Assembly: GCF_000308815.1 (NCBI RefSeq)
Contig: NZ_BAFX01000109.1
Coordinates: 1-63,117, forward strand
Direction: 5' to 3'
Source of the DNA: Nocardia concava NBRC 100430
Lineage (GTDB): Bacteria > Actinomycetota > Actinomycetes > Mycobacteriales > Mycobacteriaceae
Length of the DNA: 63,117 bases
The notes below the pieces were generated by a model. That model was not told the DNA's origin and did no database searches. It saw nothing but the letters and a program-made list of their open reading frames with translations. Numbering within the stretch: position 1 is the stretch's first letter; every line of letters begins with the position of its first letter. The position numbers and the translations under genes were made by a program. Below, piece by piece: positions 7,673 to 16,828 of the stretch.

Positions 7673-8209
7673 ATGAAACAGAACCGGAAGATCAACACTC
7701 GCGCCCTCGGCCTCGCCGCCGTCACCGGCGCACTTGTTGCCGTCCCGTTCGGCTTCACCGCAACCGCTTCGGCCGCCCCCGCCCACGACTGGGACGGCGT
7801 CGCCCAGTGTGAGAGCGGCGGCAACTGGGGTATCAACACCGGCAACGGCTACTACGGCGGACTGCAGTTCACGCAGAGCACCTGGGCCGCGAACGGCGGC
7901 TCCGGCAACGCCGCCAATGCCAGCAAGGCCGAGCAGATCCGCGTGGCCGAGAACGTGCTGGCCACCCAGGGTGTCGGCGCTTGGCCGGTGTGCGGCCAGT
8001 ACCTGCGTACGGGCGTTTCCGAGCCCGAGCCCGAGGCCGCCCCGGAGCCCGCCGCTCCCGCGCCGGCCCCCGCCCCGACCGACCGCCAGGTCCTCATCGA
8101 GCAGGCCAAGGGCGTCGCCGGCGGTCTCGCCGAGCAGTTCGGCGTGCAGGATCAGTACAACCAGGTCATGCAGGCGAACGCCGCTCTCATCGAATCGTGG
8201 GGCAAATAG
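7673..8209 (+). CDS. resuscitation-promoting factor-like transglycosylase, secreted
   Basis: Secreted peptidoglycan-cleaving enzyme of 178 aa. Residues 1-34 form a signal peptide (positively charged start, hydrophobic core, ATASA cleavage region). Residues 38-110 are the Rpf/transglycosylase-like domain: HDWDGVAQCESGGNW with the catalytic Glu47, then GYYGGLQFTQSTW and AWPVCGQYL, with Cys46 and the later Cys able to form the conserved disulfide. A Pro/Ala/Glu-rich linker (about 118-140) precedes a short helical tail. It lacks a LysM or G5 domain, so it is a short-form Rpf (RpfC/D/E-like size). The ribosome binding site AGGGAGG precedes the ATG. CRP-like sites and a structured leader suggest tight control of this potentially lytic enzyme. 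Confidence 0.9.
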   Translation: MKQNRKINTRALGLAAVTGALVAVPFGFTATASAAPAHDWDGVAQCESGGNWGINTGNGYYGGLQFTQSTWAANGGSGNAANASKAEQIRVAENVLATQGVGAWPVCGQYLRTGVSEPEPEAAPEPAAPAPAPAPTDRQVLIEQAKGVAGGLAEQFGVQDQYNQVMQANAALIESWGK

Positions 8210-8240
8210 CCCAAAACTCCTTCCCTTATCGGAAGTAATG

Positions 8241-8278
8241 GAAAGGTGCTGTCATCAATGACGATGACAGCACCTTTC
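8241..8278 (+). terminator. intrinsic terminator after the rpf-like gene
   Basis: A perfect 16-bp stem, 8241-8256 (GAAAGGTGCTGTCATC) with 8263-8278, has a 6-nt loop and a weak T-rich tail. It sits between convergent genes and can serve both. Confidence 0.85.
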
Positions 8279-8299
8279 GCTAATTGCGGGCAATAACTA

Positions 8300-9157
8300 T
8301 TAATATGCGGCAGTAAATTGCTCCTTGTTTTCGCGAGCCCATTCCTGGAAGGTTCGCGGTGACCGGCCCGTGACGGCGGCGACCGTCGGATGCACGACCG
8401 AGGTGAAGGACTCCAGGGCCGTGGCGCGCAGAGCCATGATGGCCGAAGCCATCTCGGGGTCGACGCCGAAGCGCAGCAGGTCCGCCCGGGCGGCCTCCGG
8501 GGAGATCTCCTCGAAACGCACTGGGCGGCCGAGGATTCCGGACAGGATGGCGGCCTGCTCGCCCGGCGAGAGGGCCCGGGGACCGGTCAGCGTGTAGACC
8601 TGACCGGCGTGGCCGGGCTCGGTGAGCGCGGCGACCGAGACCGCGGCGATATCGTCGGGATCGATGACCGCGATCCGACCGTGACCGAAAGGCGCACGGA
8701 CGGTTGACGATTCACGGATCGACCGGGCCCAGTGCAGGGCATTGGACATGAATCCCATGGGGCGCACCATGGTCCAGTCGAGCCCGCTCGCGCGGACCGC
8801 GTCCTCGCCCGCGCGATGCCAGGACGGGATCGGATCGGTGGCGGCCTCGTCACCGGCGCGACCGGAGGACAGCTTCACGATGTGCTCGACGCCCGCGGCG
8901 GCGGCAGCGGTCGCGAGATTGGCGTCGTGCGTTGGGATCTCGGGCCCCGCGGTCGAGAGGAAGACGCGGCGGACACCGGCCAGGGCGGCGGGCAAGGTGG
9001 CGGGGTCACCGAGATCGGCGCGCACCACCTCGACGGCCGCGGGCAGATCGGCCGACTCGGGGCGGCGGGTGAGCGCCCGCACCGGCAGGCCCGCGGCCAG
9101 CAGCCGGTCGATCACGGCCCGGCCGACGGTGCCGGTGGCTCCGGTCACGAGATACAT
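8300..9157 (-). CDS. NmrA-like NAD(P)-binding protein
   Basis: Atypical short-chain dehydrogenase of the NmrA/quinone-oxidoreductase 2 type, 285 aa. The Rossmann motif VTGATGTVGRAV is at residues 3-14; RALTRRPESADLP and VFLSTAGPE follow the usual pattern, and the Tyr of a classical SDR active site is absent, as in NmrA-type sensors and reductases. The ATG at 9157 is chosen because GGAG lies five bases upstream; the frame continues to 9244. The gene stands alone; its leader carries a stem-loop at 9171-9204. It could be a redox sensor or an NAD(P)H:quinone reductase. Confidence 0.82.
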   Translation of the reverse strand: MYLVTGATGTVGRAVIDRLLAAGLPVRALTRRPESADLPAAVEVVRADLGDPATLPAALAGVRRVFLSTAGPEIPTHDANLATAAAAAGVEHIVKLSSGRAGDEAATDPIPSWHRAGEDAVRASGLDWTMVRPMGFMSNALHWARSIRESSTVRAPFGHGRIAVIDPDDIAAVSVAALTEPGHAGQVYTLTGPRALSPGEQAAILSGILGRPVRFEEISPEAARADLLRFGVDPEMASAIMALRATALESFTSVVHPTVAAVTGRSPRTFQEWARENKEQFTAAY

Positions 9158-9170
9158 GATTGCTCCATTC

Positions 9171-9204
9171 ATCGAGGTACAGCGGGCGATTCCCGCCCCT
9201 CGAT
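9171..9204 (-). promoter_or_regulatory. stem-loop in the leader of the NmrA-like gene
   Basis: ATCGAGG (9171-9177) pairs with CCTCGAT (9198-9204), and inside it GCGGG (9182-9186) with CCCGC (9192-9196). It lies 14 bp upstream of the start codon and could hide the translation start or be a protein binding site. Confidence 0.45.
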
Positions 9205-9314
9205 GGTGCAATCCACGCGGAAACATGACCATCAACCGCCGCAATTTCGCTCGAAGCCTCCATGATCAGCGGCTACATTGCGGGATTTCCGCCATCGAAT
9301 TGCCCTGAATACGC

Positions 9315-9351
9315 GAAAGGCGCTGTCACCCAAGGGATGACAGCGCCTTTC
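9315..9351 (-). terminator. intrinsic terminator after the UPF0182 gene
   Basis: GAAAGGCGCTGTCA (9315-9328) pairs perfectly with 9338-9351 around a 9-nt loop, 16 bp beyond the stop of the UPF0182 gene. Confidence 0.8.
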
Positions 9352-9366
9352 AGGCTCACGGAAAGG

Positions 9367-12360
9367 CTATCCGCCCGCCTTCTGGTAGTTGTTCACCGCG
9401 GTCTGCAGCTGCTCCAGCGCCCGGCCGAGCGCGCCCAGGTCGCCGGACTTCTGCGCGTCCTGGACCCCCTTCAAGGCGTCGTCGAGCTGCTTGACCGCCG
9501 CGTCCTTACCGGCCGAGCCGGTGGCCGGAGGCGCCACCGGGGTGGTCGGCGGCGTCGCGCCCTGGGTCGGCGGGGTGACCACCTGTCCCGGCTGATCGGT
9601 CGCGGCACTGCTGGCCGCGGGCAGCACCTGGTCCAGCGCCTCCTTGAGGGTGGCCCCGTAGCCGACCTTGTCGCGGTAGCTGGCCAGCACCTTCACCAGC
9701 TGCGGGAAGGACGGCGCGTTGGGTCCGCCGGTATTGCGTTCCAGATACCAGGGTTCGACGTACAGGATGCCGCCGTCACCGATCGGCAGGGTCAGCAGAT
9801 TGCCGTACTTGATCTTGTTGACATTGCCGCCGGTCAACAGGTTCCGGTCCCGCGACACTTGATCGGCCGTCGTCATGGACGTCTGTGTCTGGCCCGGGCC
9901 CGAGGTCTGCGTATCGGGCGGCAGCTTCAAAACGGTGATCTTGCCGTAGTTCTCGGGATCGGAGTGCGCCTGGATGTAGGCCGACATGTACTGCCGCTTG
10001 TAGCCCACCATCGCACTGGTCAGCGTGAACTGCGGCGGCTCCTTCGGGGCCTTCGGGTCGCCGAGCAGCACGTAGTACGGCGGCTGGTGCGCGGTGCTGG
10101 CCGCACCCTCCTGGGTCGGATCATTGGGCACCGACCAGAAGGCGTTGCCGTTGAAGAACTCCGTCGGATCGTCCACGTGGTACTTGGCGAGCATCTCGCG
10201 CTGCACCTTGAAAAGGTCCTCGGGATAACGGAAGTGCTTGCGCAGCTCGTCCGGGATCGAGCTCTCCGGCTTGACCGTGCCGGGGAACACGCCCTCCCAC
10301 GCCTTGAGCACCGGGTCGGTCTTGTCCACCTCGTAGAGGCTGACGGTGCCGTCGTACGCGTCGACGGTGGCCTTCACCGAGTTCCGGATGTAGGAGACCT
10401 CCTTGCGGGGTAGTAGACGCCCCGTGGTCTGGTCGATGCTGTCCTCGACCGCACCGTCCAGCGGAGTCCGCTGCGCGTACGGGTAGTTGTCGAGGGTGGT
10501 GTAGCCGTCCACGATCCAGACGATGCGGCCGTTCACCACCGCCGGGTAGACATCGCCGTCGGCGGTCAGCCACGGCGCGACCTGGGTGACGCGATCGTGC
10601 GGATTGCGGTTGAAGATGATCTTCGAATCCGGTCCGATGGCGCTGGAGAACAGGATGTTGCGCTCGGCGTACTTGGCCGCGAAGGCCAAGCGGTTGAACC
10701 AGTTTCCGATCGGCACGCCGCCGCTGCCGCCGTAGGTGGAGTTGGCGTTGGGGGTGTCGTACTCCTTGGCGGGCTGGCCGTTGGCGCCGACGATGGCGTA
10801 GTCGGCATCGCTCTTGGAGATCAGCTCGCCGAAGTAGATGCGCGGCTGGTCGACCGGGATGGCCTGCTTGTCCTTCGGCGTGTCGATATCGCTCACCGTC
10901 TTCTTGCCGTCGCAGACGTCGAAGACCGGGTAGCCGTAGCCGCCGCCGGAATCGCTGCCCACGGTCTGCTGGGCCTGTGCGGATTCCTTGGGCGGGGCCG
11001 CGTTCACCTTGTTGGCCGGCGAGGCGATGAAGCCGTTGCCGTGGGTGTACACGGTGTGCTTGTTGAGCCAGTTGGTCTGGTTCTCGGACAGGTTCTGCGG
11101 CTGCAGCTCGCGCGCGGCCACGATGTAGTCGCCCTTTTCGCCGCAGATGGTGTAGCGGTCGATGTCCAGCGGGTCCGGGAAGCCGTAGAAGTTCTGCAGC
11201 TGCAGGTTGCGCTGAATGAAGGTCTGGGTCAGCAGGTTCGGGTCCAGCAGCCGGATGTTCTTGATGGTCTGCTGGTCCTGGGCGGAACTGATCTGATCGT
11301 TGGACGCCACGCCCTTGTAATCGACGTACTGGACCTTGTCCGGGGTGAGCCCGTACGCGTCACGGGTGGCCGCGATATTGCGCTCGATGTAGGAGCGCTC
11401 CTTGGTGGTGGCGTTCGGCTTCACCGAGAACTGCTCCACCAGCAGCGGCCACACCGCGCCCACCAGCACCGAGGACAGCACCAGCAGCGCCGCCGCCATG
11501 GCCGGAATCCGCAAGTCGCGCAGCACGACTCCGGCGAAGAAGGCGATGGCGCAGATGACCGCGATGGACAGCAGGATCAGCTTGGCCGGCAGCACCGCGT
11601 TGATATCGGTGTACGAACCGCCGGTGAAGGTCGGCTCCTTGCGGCTGCTCGACAGCAGCGCGTAGCGGTCGAACCAGTACGCGACGGCCTTGAGCAGCAC
11701 GAAGATTCCGGCGATCACCGCCAGCTGCACGCGCGCCGAGCTGCTCAGCGCGCCCTCGCGGCCGGACAGCCGCAGGCCGCCGAACACGTAGTGCGCCACC
11801 AGGTTCGCGAAGAACGCGATCACCACGGCGACGAACAGCCAGTTCAGCACCATGCGGTAGAACGGCAGGTCGAAGGCGTAGAAGCCGATGTCCAGATGGA
11901 ACTGCGGATCCTGCTGCCCGAACGAGCCGCCGTGCAGGAACAGCTGCACCGTCACCCAGCTCGACTGCGCGACCAGGCCCGACAGCGCGCCGATCAGCAC
12001 CGGGATGCCGATGCCGAACAGCTTGAGCCGGCTCATCACCGTGGTGCGATAGCGGGCGATCGGGTCGCCTGGGCCGCTGGCGGGCACGAATACCGGCCGC
12101 GACCGGTAGGCCAGCAGCAACGCCGCCCAGATGATCAGCGCCACCACGATGGTGACCACCAGGAACAACAGGATCCGGGTGATCAGGACGGTGGTGAAGA
12201 CTTTGCGGAATCCCACCTCCCCGAACCACAACCAGTTCGTGTAGGCGTCGGTGAGCCGGGGCCCGACCAGTAACAGTGCGGCCAGCACCAGTGCCGTGAC
12301 GAGCAGTATGCGGCTGCGTCGGGACAGCGAAGGTAAGCCGGTCGGGGGGCGCATGCCCAC
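9367..12360 (-). CDS. UPF0182-family large membrane protein (Rv3193c-like)
   Basis: Conserved actinobacterial membrane protein of 997 aa and unknown biochemical role. After a basic start (MRPPTGLPSLSRRSR) about seven hydrophobic helices occupy the first 320 residues (for example LLVTALVLAALLLVGP and ILRI-type segments), followed by a large extracytoplasmic region and a Pro/Thr-rich stretch near 930. The GTG at 12360 is preferred because GGGAGAG lies just upstream; an ATG three codons later is possible. It corresponds to Rv3193c and keeps its position beside the PPA1309-family and PDZ-protease genes. A terminator follows at 9315-9351. Confidence 0.9.
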   Translation of the reverse strand: MGMRPPTGLPSLSRRSRILLVTALVLAALLLVGPRLTDAYTNWLWFGEVGFRKVFTTVLITRILLFLVVTIVVALIIWAALLLAYRSRPVFVPASGPGDPIARYRTTVMSRLKLFGIGIPVLIGALSGLVAQSSWVTVQLFLHGGSFGQQDPQFHLDIGFYAFDLPFYRMVLNWLFVAVVIAFFANLVAHYVFGGLRLSGREGALSSSARVQLAVIAGIFVLLKAVAYWFDRYALLSSSRKEPTFTGGSYTDINAVLPAKLILLSIAVICAIAFFAGVVLRDLRIPAMAAALLVLSSVLVGAVWPLLVEQFSVKPNATTKERSYIERNIAATRDAYGLTPDKVQYVDYKGVASNDQISSAQDQQTIKNIRLLDPNLLTQTFIQRNLQLQNFYGFPDPLDIDRYTICGEKGDYIVAARELQPQNLSENQTNWLNKHTVYTHGNGFIASPANKVNAAPPKESAQAQQTVGSDSGGGYGYPVFDVCDGKKTVSDIDTPKDKQAIPVDQPRIYFGELISKSDADYAIVGANGQPAKEYDTPNANSTYGGSGGVPIGNWFNRLAFAAKYAERNILFSSAIGPDSKIIFNRNPHDRVTQVAPWLTADGDVYPAVVNGRIVWIVDGYTTLDNYPYAQRTPLDGAVEDSIDQTTGRLLPRKEVSYIRNSVKATVDAYDGTVSLYEVDKTDPVLKAWEGVFPGTVKPESSIPDELRKHFRYPEDLFKVQREMLAKYHVDDPTEFFNGNAFWSVPNDPTQEGAASTAHQPPYYVLLGDPKAPKEPPQFTLTSAMVGYKRQYMSAYIQAHSDPENYGKITVLKLPPDTQTSGPGQTQTSMTTADQVSRDRNLLTGGNVNKIKYGNLLTLPIGDGGILYVEPWYLERNTGGPNAPSFPQLVKVLASYRDKVGYGATLKEALDQVLPAASSAATDQPGQVVTPPTQGATPPTTPVAPPATGSAGKDAAVKQLDDALKGVQDAQKSGDLGALGRALEQLQTAVNNYQKAGG

Positions 12361-12682
12361 GATGCCACTCTCCCAGGGTCCGGCGGCGCGCCGGGCCGAT
12401 ATGCCGGTCCGGAGCGCCGCAGTCCGATGATTCGAGTTGGTCCCGGGGGACCGTTCGCGCCCCACTCTACGTAAAACGCCCGTCCGGCGGCCCGACACCT
12501 GCCGGGCAGTCTGCATCCGGACATGTCGGGCATGCCGCACGGTCGCCGCCGTGCGGAAGGAACGGCCTGATCACGCTGGTGGGCAAGGGTGTCGATCCGC
12601 CGCCACCGACGGGGCTTTCGCTCAAGGCGCAACCCCTCGACCCGCGCTCCGGACGGCCGCGCGGCGATGCGAGGATTGCGGG
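12361..12682. other. divergent intergenic region
   Basis: These 322 bp separate the divergent UPF0182 and PPA1309-family genes and must carry both promoters. I see no RNA gene, repeat or clear operator; open frames crossing it are extensions of the flanking genes. Confidence 0.5.
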
Positions 12683-13291
12683 GTGAATCCAGAGCAGTGG
12701 GCGGCGTCGGCCCTGTACCGGTCCATTCGGGAAGTCGCGGAGTATGTCGACGGCGAGGGGTGGGACCGCCCGCCACAGATGTTCGCGCTGGTCCCGACCG
12801 CCGATCTGGTCGCCGCCGAGCCCGGACTGCTGGATCAGCTCGACGCCCACAACGCGCTGACTCCCATTGCGCAGGAACCCTTCCCGGACGACATCGCGGG
12901 TGAGGCCGACGCCAGGGCGTTGGACGAATTCCTGGGCACCACCAGCTGGCCCGCCTCGGTCGAGGGCTGTGTGCTGGCCCAGCAGATCGTGGTGCTGCCG
13001 CCCACCGCCGAGCAGACCCTCGACGACGCCATCGCGCCGCTGCTGGCCGACCGCGACGCCGCCGACCAGGCCGGGCGGCAGGCCGCGCTGACCCACGCCG
13101 ACCGCCGCGACGCGCGACTGTTCGTGGGAGTACTACGCGACGGCACGTCGCTGTCGCTGCTACAGGTCCGCCCGGCAGAGGACGAAGAGGACCCGTTCGG
13201 CGACCTCGAACTGCGCACCGCCCCGAACCTGGCCACGAACCTGGTCGAGGCGCTGCTCCATACGCTCGAGAACGACCCCGACGAGTTCTGA
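12683..13291 (+). CDS. PPA1309-family conserved protein
   Basis: A 202-aa acidic cytoplasmic protein of a family (PPA1309-like) conserved in actinobacteria beside the UPF0182 and PDZ-protease genes; function unknown. The start GTG at 12683 has GAGGA upstream. Recognisable segments are ALYRSIREVAEYVDGEGWDR, PPQMFALVPT, a middle part with SVEGCVLAQQIVVLPP, and GDLELRTAPNLATNLVEALL near the end. No catalytic motif is evident. It is divergent from UPF0182 and its stop is one base from the stop of the convergent PDZ protease. Confidence 0.8.
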   Translation: MNPEQWAASALYRSIREVAEYVDGEGWDRPPQMFALVPTADLVAAEPGLLDQLDAHNALTPIAQEPFPDDIAGEADARALDEFLGTTSWPASVEGCVLAQQIVVLPPTAEQTLDDAIAPLLADRDAADQAGRQAALTHADRRDARLFVGVLRDGTSLSLLQVRPAEDEEDPFGDLELRTAPNLATNLVEALLHTLENDPDEF

Positions 13292-13292
13292 G

Positions 13293-14348
13293 CTAACCGC
13301 AGCTCGGGACGTCCTTGCCCGCGTTGATGTCCTCGAGGGATTGGACTGCGCCGGAGAGGTTTTCGACCTTGACCAGGCGCAGGCCCTCGGGGGTGCGCTG
13401 GGCGGCCTCGTTGCAGTTGGCGGCGGGGACCATGAAGGTGACGGCGCCGGCCTCGCGGGCGGCGATCATCTTGTATTGGATGCCGCCGATCGGGCCGACC
13501 TTGCCGTCCGGGTCGATGGTGCCGGTGCCGGCGACGAACTTGCCGCCGGACAGCTCGCCGGTGGTGAGCTTGTCGATCAGGGCCAGGGTGAACATGAGCC
13601 CGGCCGAGGGGCCGCCGATCTCGCCGAGGTTGAAGTCGACCTTGATCGGGCCCTTGGAGATCTCGTCGGGAGTGATGCCGAGGTAGCCCTTGTTGGCGTC
13701 GTCGGGCCGCGCGGCCAGGGTGATCTCGGCGGTCTGCTCGACGCCGTCGCGGCGGAACACCACCTTCACCGCGGTGCCGGGCTTGACCGAGGAAACCGCG
13801 GCGACAACGTCTTTGGCGGTGGTGATCGTCTTGCCGTCGATGCTGGCCAGCTCGTCGCCCTTCTTCAGGACGTCCTTGGCGGGCCCGTCGTCGGAGACAT
13901 TCGCCAGTTGCACCGCGGTCGGCAGCTTCAGGTAATTCAGGGCCGCCAATTCGGCGGAATCCTCGGAATCCTTGAACTGCTGCTGATTGGATTTGTCTAC
14001 ATCGTCACGCGATTGTCCCGGCGGATAGACCTCCGCGCGCGGCACCAAACCGTGCTGACCGTCGACCCACAAGCCGATCGCCTCGAAGATATTCAGCTTG
14101 TCGCGAACGGACACCGTCGTCATATTGAGGTTGCCGGAGGTGGGTTTCACCTCCACGCCCTGCACCTCGACCACCTGTTTGCCCTCGACTTCGCCCAGCG
14201 TATTGAAGGTCGGGCCAGGTCCGAGCGCCACGAACGGGACGGTGACGACACTGCCCACGATTCCCAGCACCAGAATCGGGACCAGGGCGGCCAACAGGGT
14301 GACAATGCGGCGGTTCACGCGGCCAAGGGTACTGGTCATCAAGGCCAT
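13293..14348 (-). CDS. PDZ-domain Lon-like (S16) membrane protease, Rv3194c-like
   Basis: Membrane-anchored serine protease of about 351 aa. One N-terminal helix (LLAALVPILVLGIVGSVVTV) anchors it; a PDZ domain (about 150-225, with DDGPAKDVLKKGDELASIDG) precedes a Lon-like domain with the catalytic Ser in GGPSAGLMFTLALID and Lys in GGIQYKMIAAREAG, the S16 Ser-Lys dyad. The start at 14348 is supported by GGAG seven bases upstream; an ATG at 14339 is possible. The gene is divergent (55 bp) from the zinc metalloprotease, so two proteases share a promoter region. Substrates are unknown. Confidence 0.9.
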   Translation of the reverse strand: MALMTSTLGRVNRRIVTLLAALVPILVLGIVGSVVTVPFVALGPGPTFNTLGEVEGKQVVEVQGVEVKPTSGNLNMTTVSVRDKLNIFEAIGLWVDGQHGLVPRAEVYPPGQSRDDVDKSNQQQFKDSEDSAELAALNYLKLPTAVQLANVSDDGPAKDVLKKGDELASIDGKTITTAKDVVAAVSSVKPGTAVKVVFRRDGVEQTAEITLAARPDDANKGYLGITPDEISKGPIKVDFNLGEIGGPSAGLMFTLALIDKLTTGELSGGKFVAGTGTIDPDGKVGPIGGIQYKMIAAREAGAVTFMVPAANCNEAAQRTPEGLRLVKVENLSGAVQSLEDINAGKDVPSCG

Positions 14349-14403
14349 TGCCGCGCTCCGCTCGGCGGTTCGCGTGGTCCGTGGCTCCAGTACCGTAGTA
14401 GCT

Positions 14404-15804
14404 ATGAGTGATTTCCCGTTCGGATTCTCGAACCGCGATGACGATCCGGAGCGCAAGCCCGGGGACCAGTCGGGCGGTTCTGGTGCGAACAACCCGTTCG
14501 GATTCCCCATCGGGGGTCAGGGCGGCGGCGGATTCGATCCCTCGCAACTCGGTCAGATGCTGACCCAGCTGGGCGCCATGTTCTCGGGCATGGGTCAGCC
14601 GGGCGCACAGAGCGGACCGGTCAATTACGACATCGCCAAGCGGTTGGCCCGGCAGCAGCTGGGAGCAACCGTCGCACCGGTGTCCTCCGGCTCGCAGAGC
14701 GCGGTGAACGACGCCGCGCATCTGGCGGAACTGTGGCTCGACGCGGCCACCACCTTCCCGGCGGGCGCGTCCAAGACCGTGGCGTGGACGGCCAACGACT
14801 GGATCGAGGAGACGCTGCCCACCTGGAAGCGGCTGTGTGATCCGGTGGCCGAACAGGTTTCGGGCATGTGGACCGCCACCCTCCCGGCCGAGGCCAAGGA
14901 GTTCGCGGCCCCGATGTTCGGGATGCTCGGGCAGATGGGCGGACTCGCCTTCGGCTCGCAGCTGGGTCAGGCGCTGGGCCAGCTCGCCAAGGAGGTGCTG
15001 ACCTCCACCGATATCGGCCTGCCGCTGGGGCCGGACGGGACCGAGGCGCTGATGCCGACGGCCATCTCCGAATTCAGCGCCGGGCTCGAGCAGCCCGAGA
15101 GCGAGATCCTGGTCTACCTGGCCGCCCGCGAGGCCGCGCACCAGCGGCTGTTCGCGCACGTGCCGTGGCTGCGCCATCAGGTGCTGGGCGCGGTGGAGGA
15201 TTACGCGCGCGGCATCAAGATGGACTTCTCGGCGATCGAGCAGGCCGCGGCGGGTCTGGATCCGATGACCCTCGCGCAGGATCCGTCGAAGCTGGAAGAG
15301 CTGCTCTCGCAGGGCACCTTCGAGCCGCAGACCACGCCCGAGCAGAAGGCCGCGCTGGAACGGCTGGAGACGCTGCTGGCGCTGATCGAGGGCTGGGTCG
15401 AGACCGTGGTCACCGACGCCGTCGGCGATCGGCTGCCCGGTGCGGGCGCACTGGCCGAGACGCTGCGCCGGCGGCGCGCCACCGGCGGTCCGGCCGAGCA
15501 GACCTTCGCGACCCTGGTCGGGCTGGAACTGCGGCCGCGCAAGGTGCGCGAGGCGGCGGCGCTGTGGCGGCGGCTGACCACCGATGCCGGGCTGGAGAAA
15601 CGTGACGGCGTCTGGGCGCACCCGGACCTGCTGCCCGACTCCTCGGATCTGGATTCGCCCGCGGGCTTCATCGATTCGGTGCTGGGCGGCGGCGAGGCGA
15701 GCGCCTTCGACGATCCGCTGGCGCAACTGGCCGAGACGGAGGCGCGCGAGCGCGCCGAGAAGGAAGCCAAGGGCGAGGACTCCGACGGGGAAGACGCGAA
15801 GTAG
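14404..15804 (+). CDS. zinc-dependent metalloprotease family (DUF2342), Rv3195-like
   Basis: A 466-aa actinobacterial protein of the DUF2342 zincin-like family. The N terminus is Gly/Phe-rich and disordered (NPFGFPIGGQGGGGF); the core has WLDAATTFPAG, a hydrophobic GMLGQMGGLAFGSQLGQALG stretch and the HExxH-like variant REAAHQRLFAHVPWLR at about residues 240-256; the acidic, charged tail follows. The classical HExxH is not strictly present (EAAHQ), as is usual in this family, so catalytic activity should be regarded as a family annotation. It is divergent from the PDZ protease and upstream of the E1-like gene. Confidence 0.85.
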   Translation: MSDFPFGFSNRDDDPERKPGDQSGGSGANNPFGFPIGGQGGGGFDPSQLGQMLTQLGAMFSGMGQPGAQSGPVNYDIAKRLARQQLGATVAPVSSGSQSAVNDAAHLAELWLDAATTFPAGASKTVAWTANDWIEETLPTWKRLCDPVAEQVSGMWTATLPAEAKEFAAPMFGMLGQMGGLAFGSQLGQALGQLAKEVLTSTDIGLPLGPDGTEALMPTAISEFSAGLEQPESEILVYLAAREAAHQRLFAHVPWLRHQVLGAVEDYARGIKMDFSAIEQAAAGLDPMTLAQDPSKLEELLSQGTFEPQTTPEQKAALERLETLLALIEGWVETVVTDAVGDRLPGAGALAETLRRRRATGGPAEQTFATLVGLELRPRKVREAAALWRRLTTDAGLEKRDGVWAHPDLLPDSSDLDSPAGFIDSVLGGGEASAFDDPLAQLAETEARERAEKEAKGEDSDGEDAK

Positions 15805-15820
15805 AGGTTGTGGATAACCT

Positions 15821-15850
15821 GCGAAAGCGCTGATGAACAAGCGTTTTCGC
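15821..15850 (+). terminator. terminator-like hairpin
   Basis: GCGAAAGCGC (15821-15830) pairs with GCGTTTTCGC (15841-15850), ten pairs with one G-T wobble, followed by GGGTTTT. It lies between the metalloprotease stop and the next start. Confidence 0.5.
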
Positions 15851-15887
15851 GGGTTTTCGCGTTTCCGGGGGCGCGCACGCTGGAGGC

Positions 15888-16748
15888 ATGACGACCTCGA
15901 CCGCGACGCGCGGACCCCTGCTGCATCCTCGAATCACCGTGCTGCTGCGGCCGAACGGTGCCGTGCAGCTCGGGTGGGATCCGGACGCGGCGGTGATCGT
16001 GCGGCCGCCCGGGCCGGTCGAGGCGGTGCCCGCGCTGCTGCGGCTGCTCGACGGGTCCCGCACCGAGGCCGAGTTTCTCTGGCAGGCGCGGGAATTGGGG
16101 TTCGGGATCGAGACGGCCCGGGCCTTGCTCGGTGAGCTGGCGGCGGCCGATCTGCTGGCCCGGGACGAACCGCGGTCCCGGTTGCGGAGTGTGCGGATTC
16201 ACGGGCGCGGGCCGCTGGCGGACGCGGTGCTGGCGGGGGTGCGCCGAATCGGGTTGCGGGCCGGGCATTCTCACGACCGCTACGGCGAGGGGCTCGCGGC
16301 GAGCCTCGCCGCCGACCGCCCGGATCTGCTGGTGCTCTGCGATGCCCTGGTCCCCGATCCCGGGCTGGTCGCGGAGCTGATGCGCCAGGGCATTCCCCAT
16401 CTGCAGGTGCGGGTTCGCGACGGGCGCGGGCTTGTCGGCCCGCTGGTGCTGCCCGGTGAAACCAGTTGTCTGCGCTGCGCGGATCTGTACCGCACCGAGC
16501 GCGAACCGGACTGGCCGCAGCTGGCCGCGCAGTTGCTGGGCCGAGTCGGATGCGCCTCCCCGGCGGGCGTCGCGATGACGGCGGCCTTGGCGCTCAAGGA
16601 AATCGAGACGGTGGCCTTCGGCCCGGCCGCGCGGCCACCGGCCACCCTGAACGCCACGCTGGAGCTGGATCCCGATGTTCCGCATCTGGATCGGCGCACG
16701 TGGCCCGCCCATTCCGGCTGCGGTTGCACCGAAGGAGCGGGACTGTGA
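15888..16748 (+). CDS. E1-like/cyclodehydratase-domain protein (Rv3196-like)
   Basis: A 286-aa protein resembling the bacteriocin-type cyclodehydratase (ThiF/E1-like) partner domain. The N-terminal part (LLHPRITVLLRPNGAVQLGW, then ALLRLLDGSRTEAEFL) resembles the peptide-clamp/winged-helix part of such enzymes; the later part has RIHGRGPLADAVLAGVRR, a degenerate Rossmann start, and two cysteine pairs, CLRC at about residue 198 and CGC near the C terminus (HSGCGC), which together could bind zinc. There is no YcaO partner or precursor peptide nearby. Conserved position between the metalloprotease and ABC1 kinase suggests a housekeeping role, so RiPP synthesis is unlikely. Confidence 0.7.
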   Translation: MTTSTATRGPLLHPRITVLLRPNGAVQLGWDPDAAVIVRPPGPVEAVPALLRLLDGSRTEAEFLWQARELGFGIETARALLGELAAADLLARDEPRSRLRSVRIHGRGPLADAVLAGVRRIGLRAGHSHDRYGEGLAASLAADRPDLLVLCDALVPDPGLVAELMRQGIPHLQVRVRDGRGLVGPLVLPGETSCLRCADLYRTEREPDWPQLAAQLLGRVGCASPAGVAMTAALALKEIETVAFGPAARPPATLNATLELDPDVPHLDRRTWPAHSGCGCTEGAGL

Positions 16749-16828
16749 CGGAAACCACTATCGTTCGCGACCCGAACAAACACCCAATTCCCATGGCGCA
16801 CCGTCTGGGACATCGGCATGATGGGAAC

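Noticed and set aside
10597..12273. Long forward open frame (558 aa) antisense to the UPF0182 gene
   Set aside because: Composition is Arg/Gly/Val/His-rich with no domain, typical of the mirror frame of a high-GC gene; the minus-strand protein has clear membrane helices and family motifs.
14005..15840. Long reverse open frame across the PDZ protease and metalloprotease genes
   Set aside because: It spans two divergent, well-supported genes and is Arg/Gly/His-rich without a start signal; a shadow.
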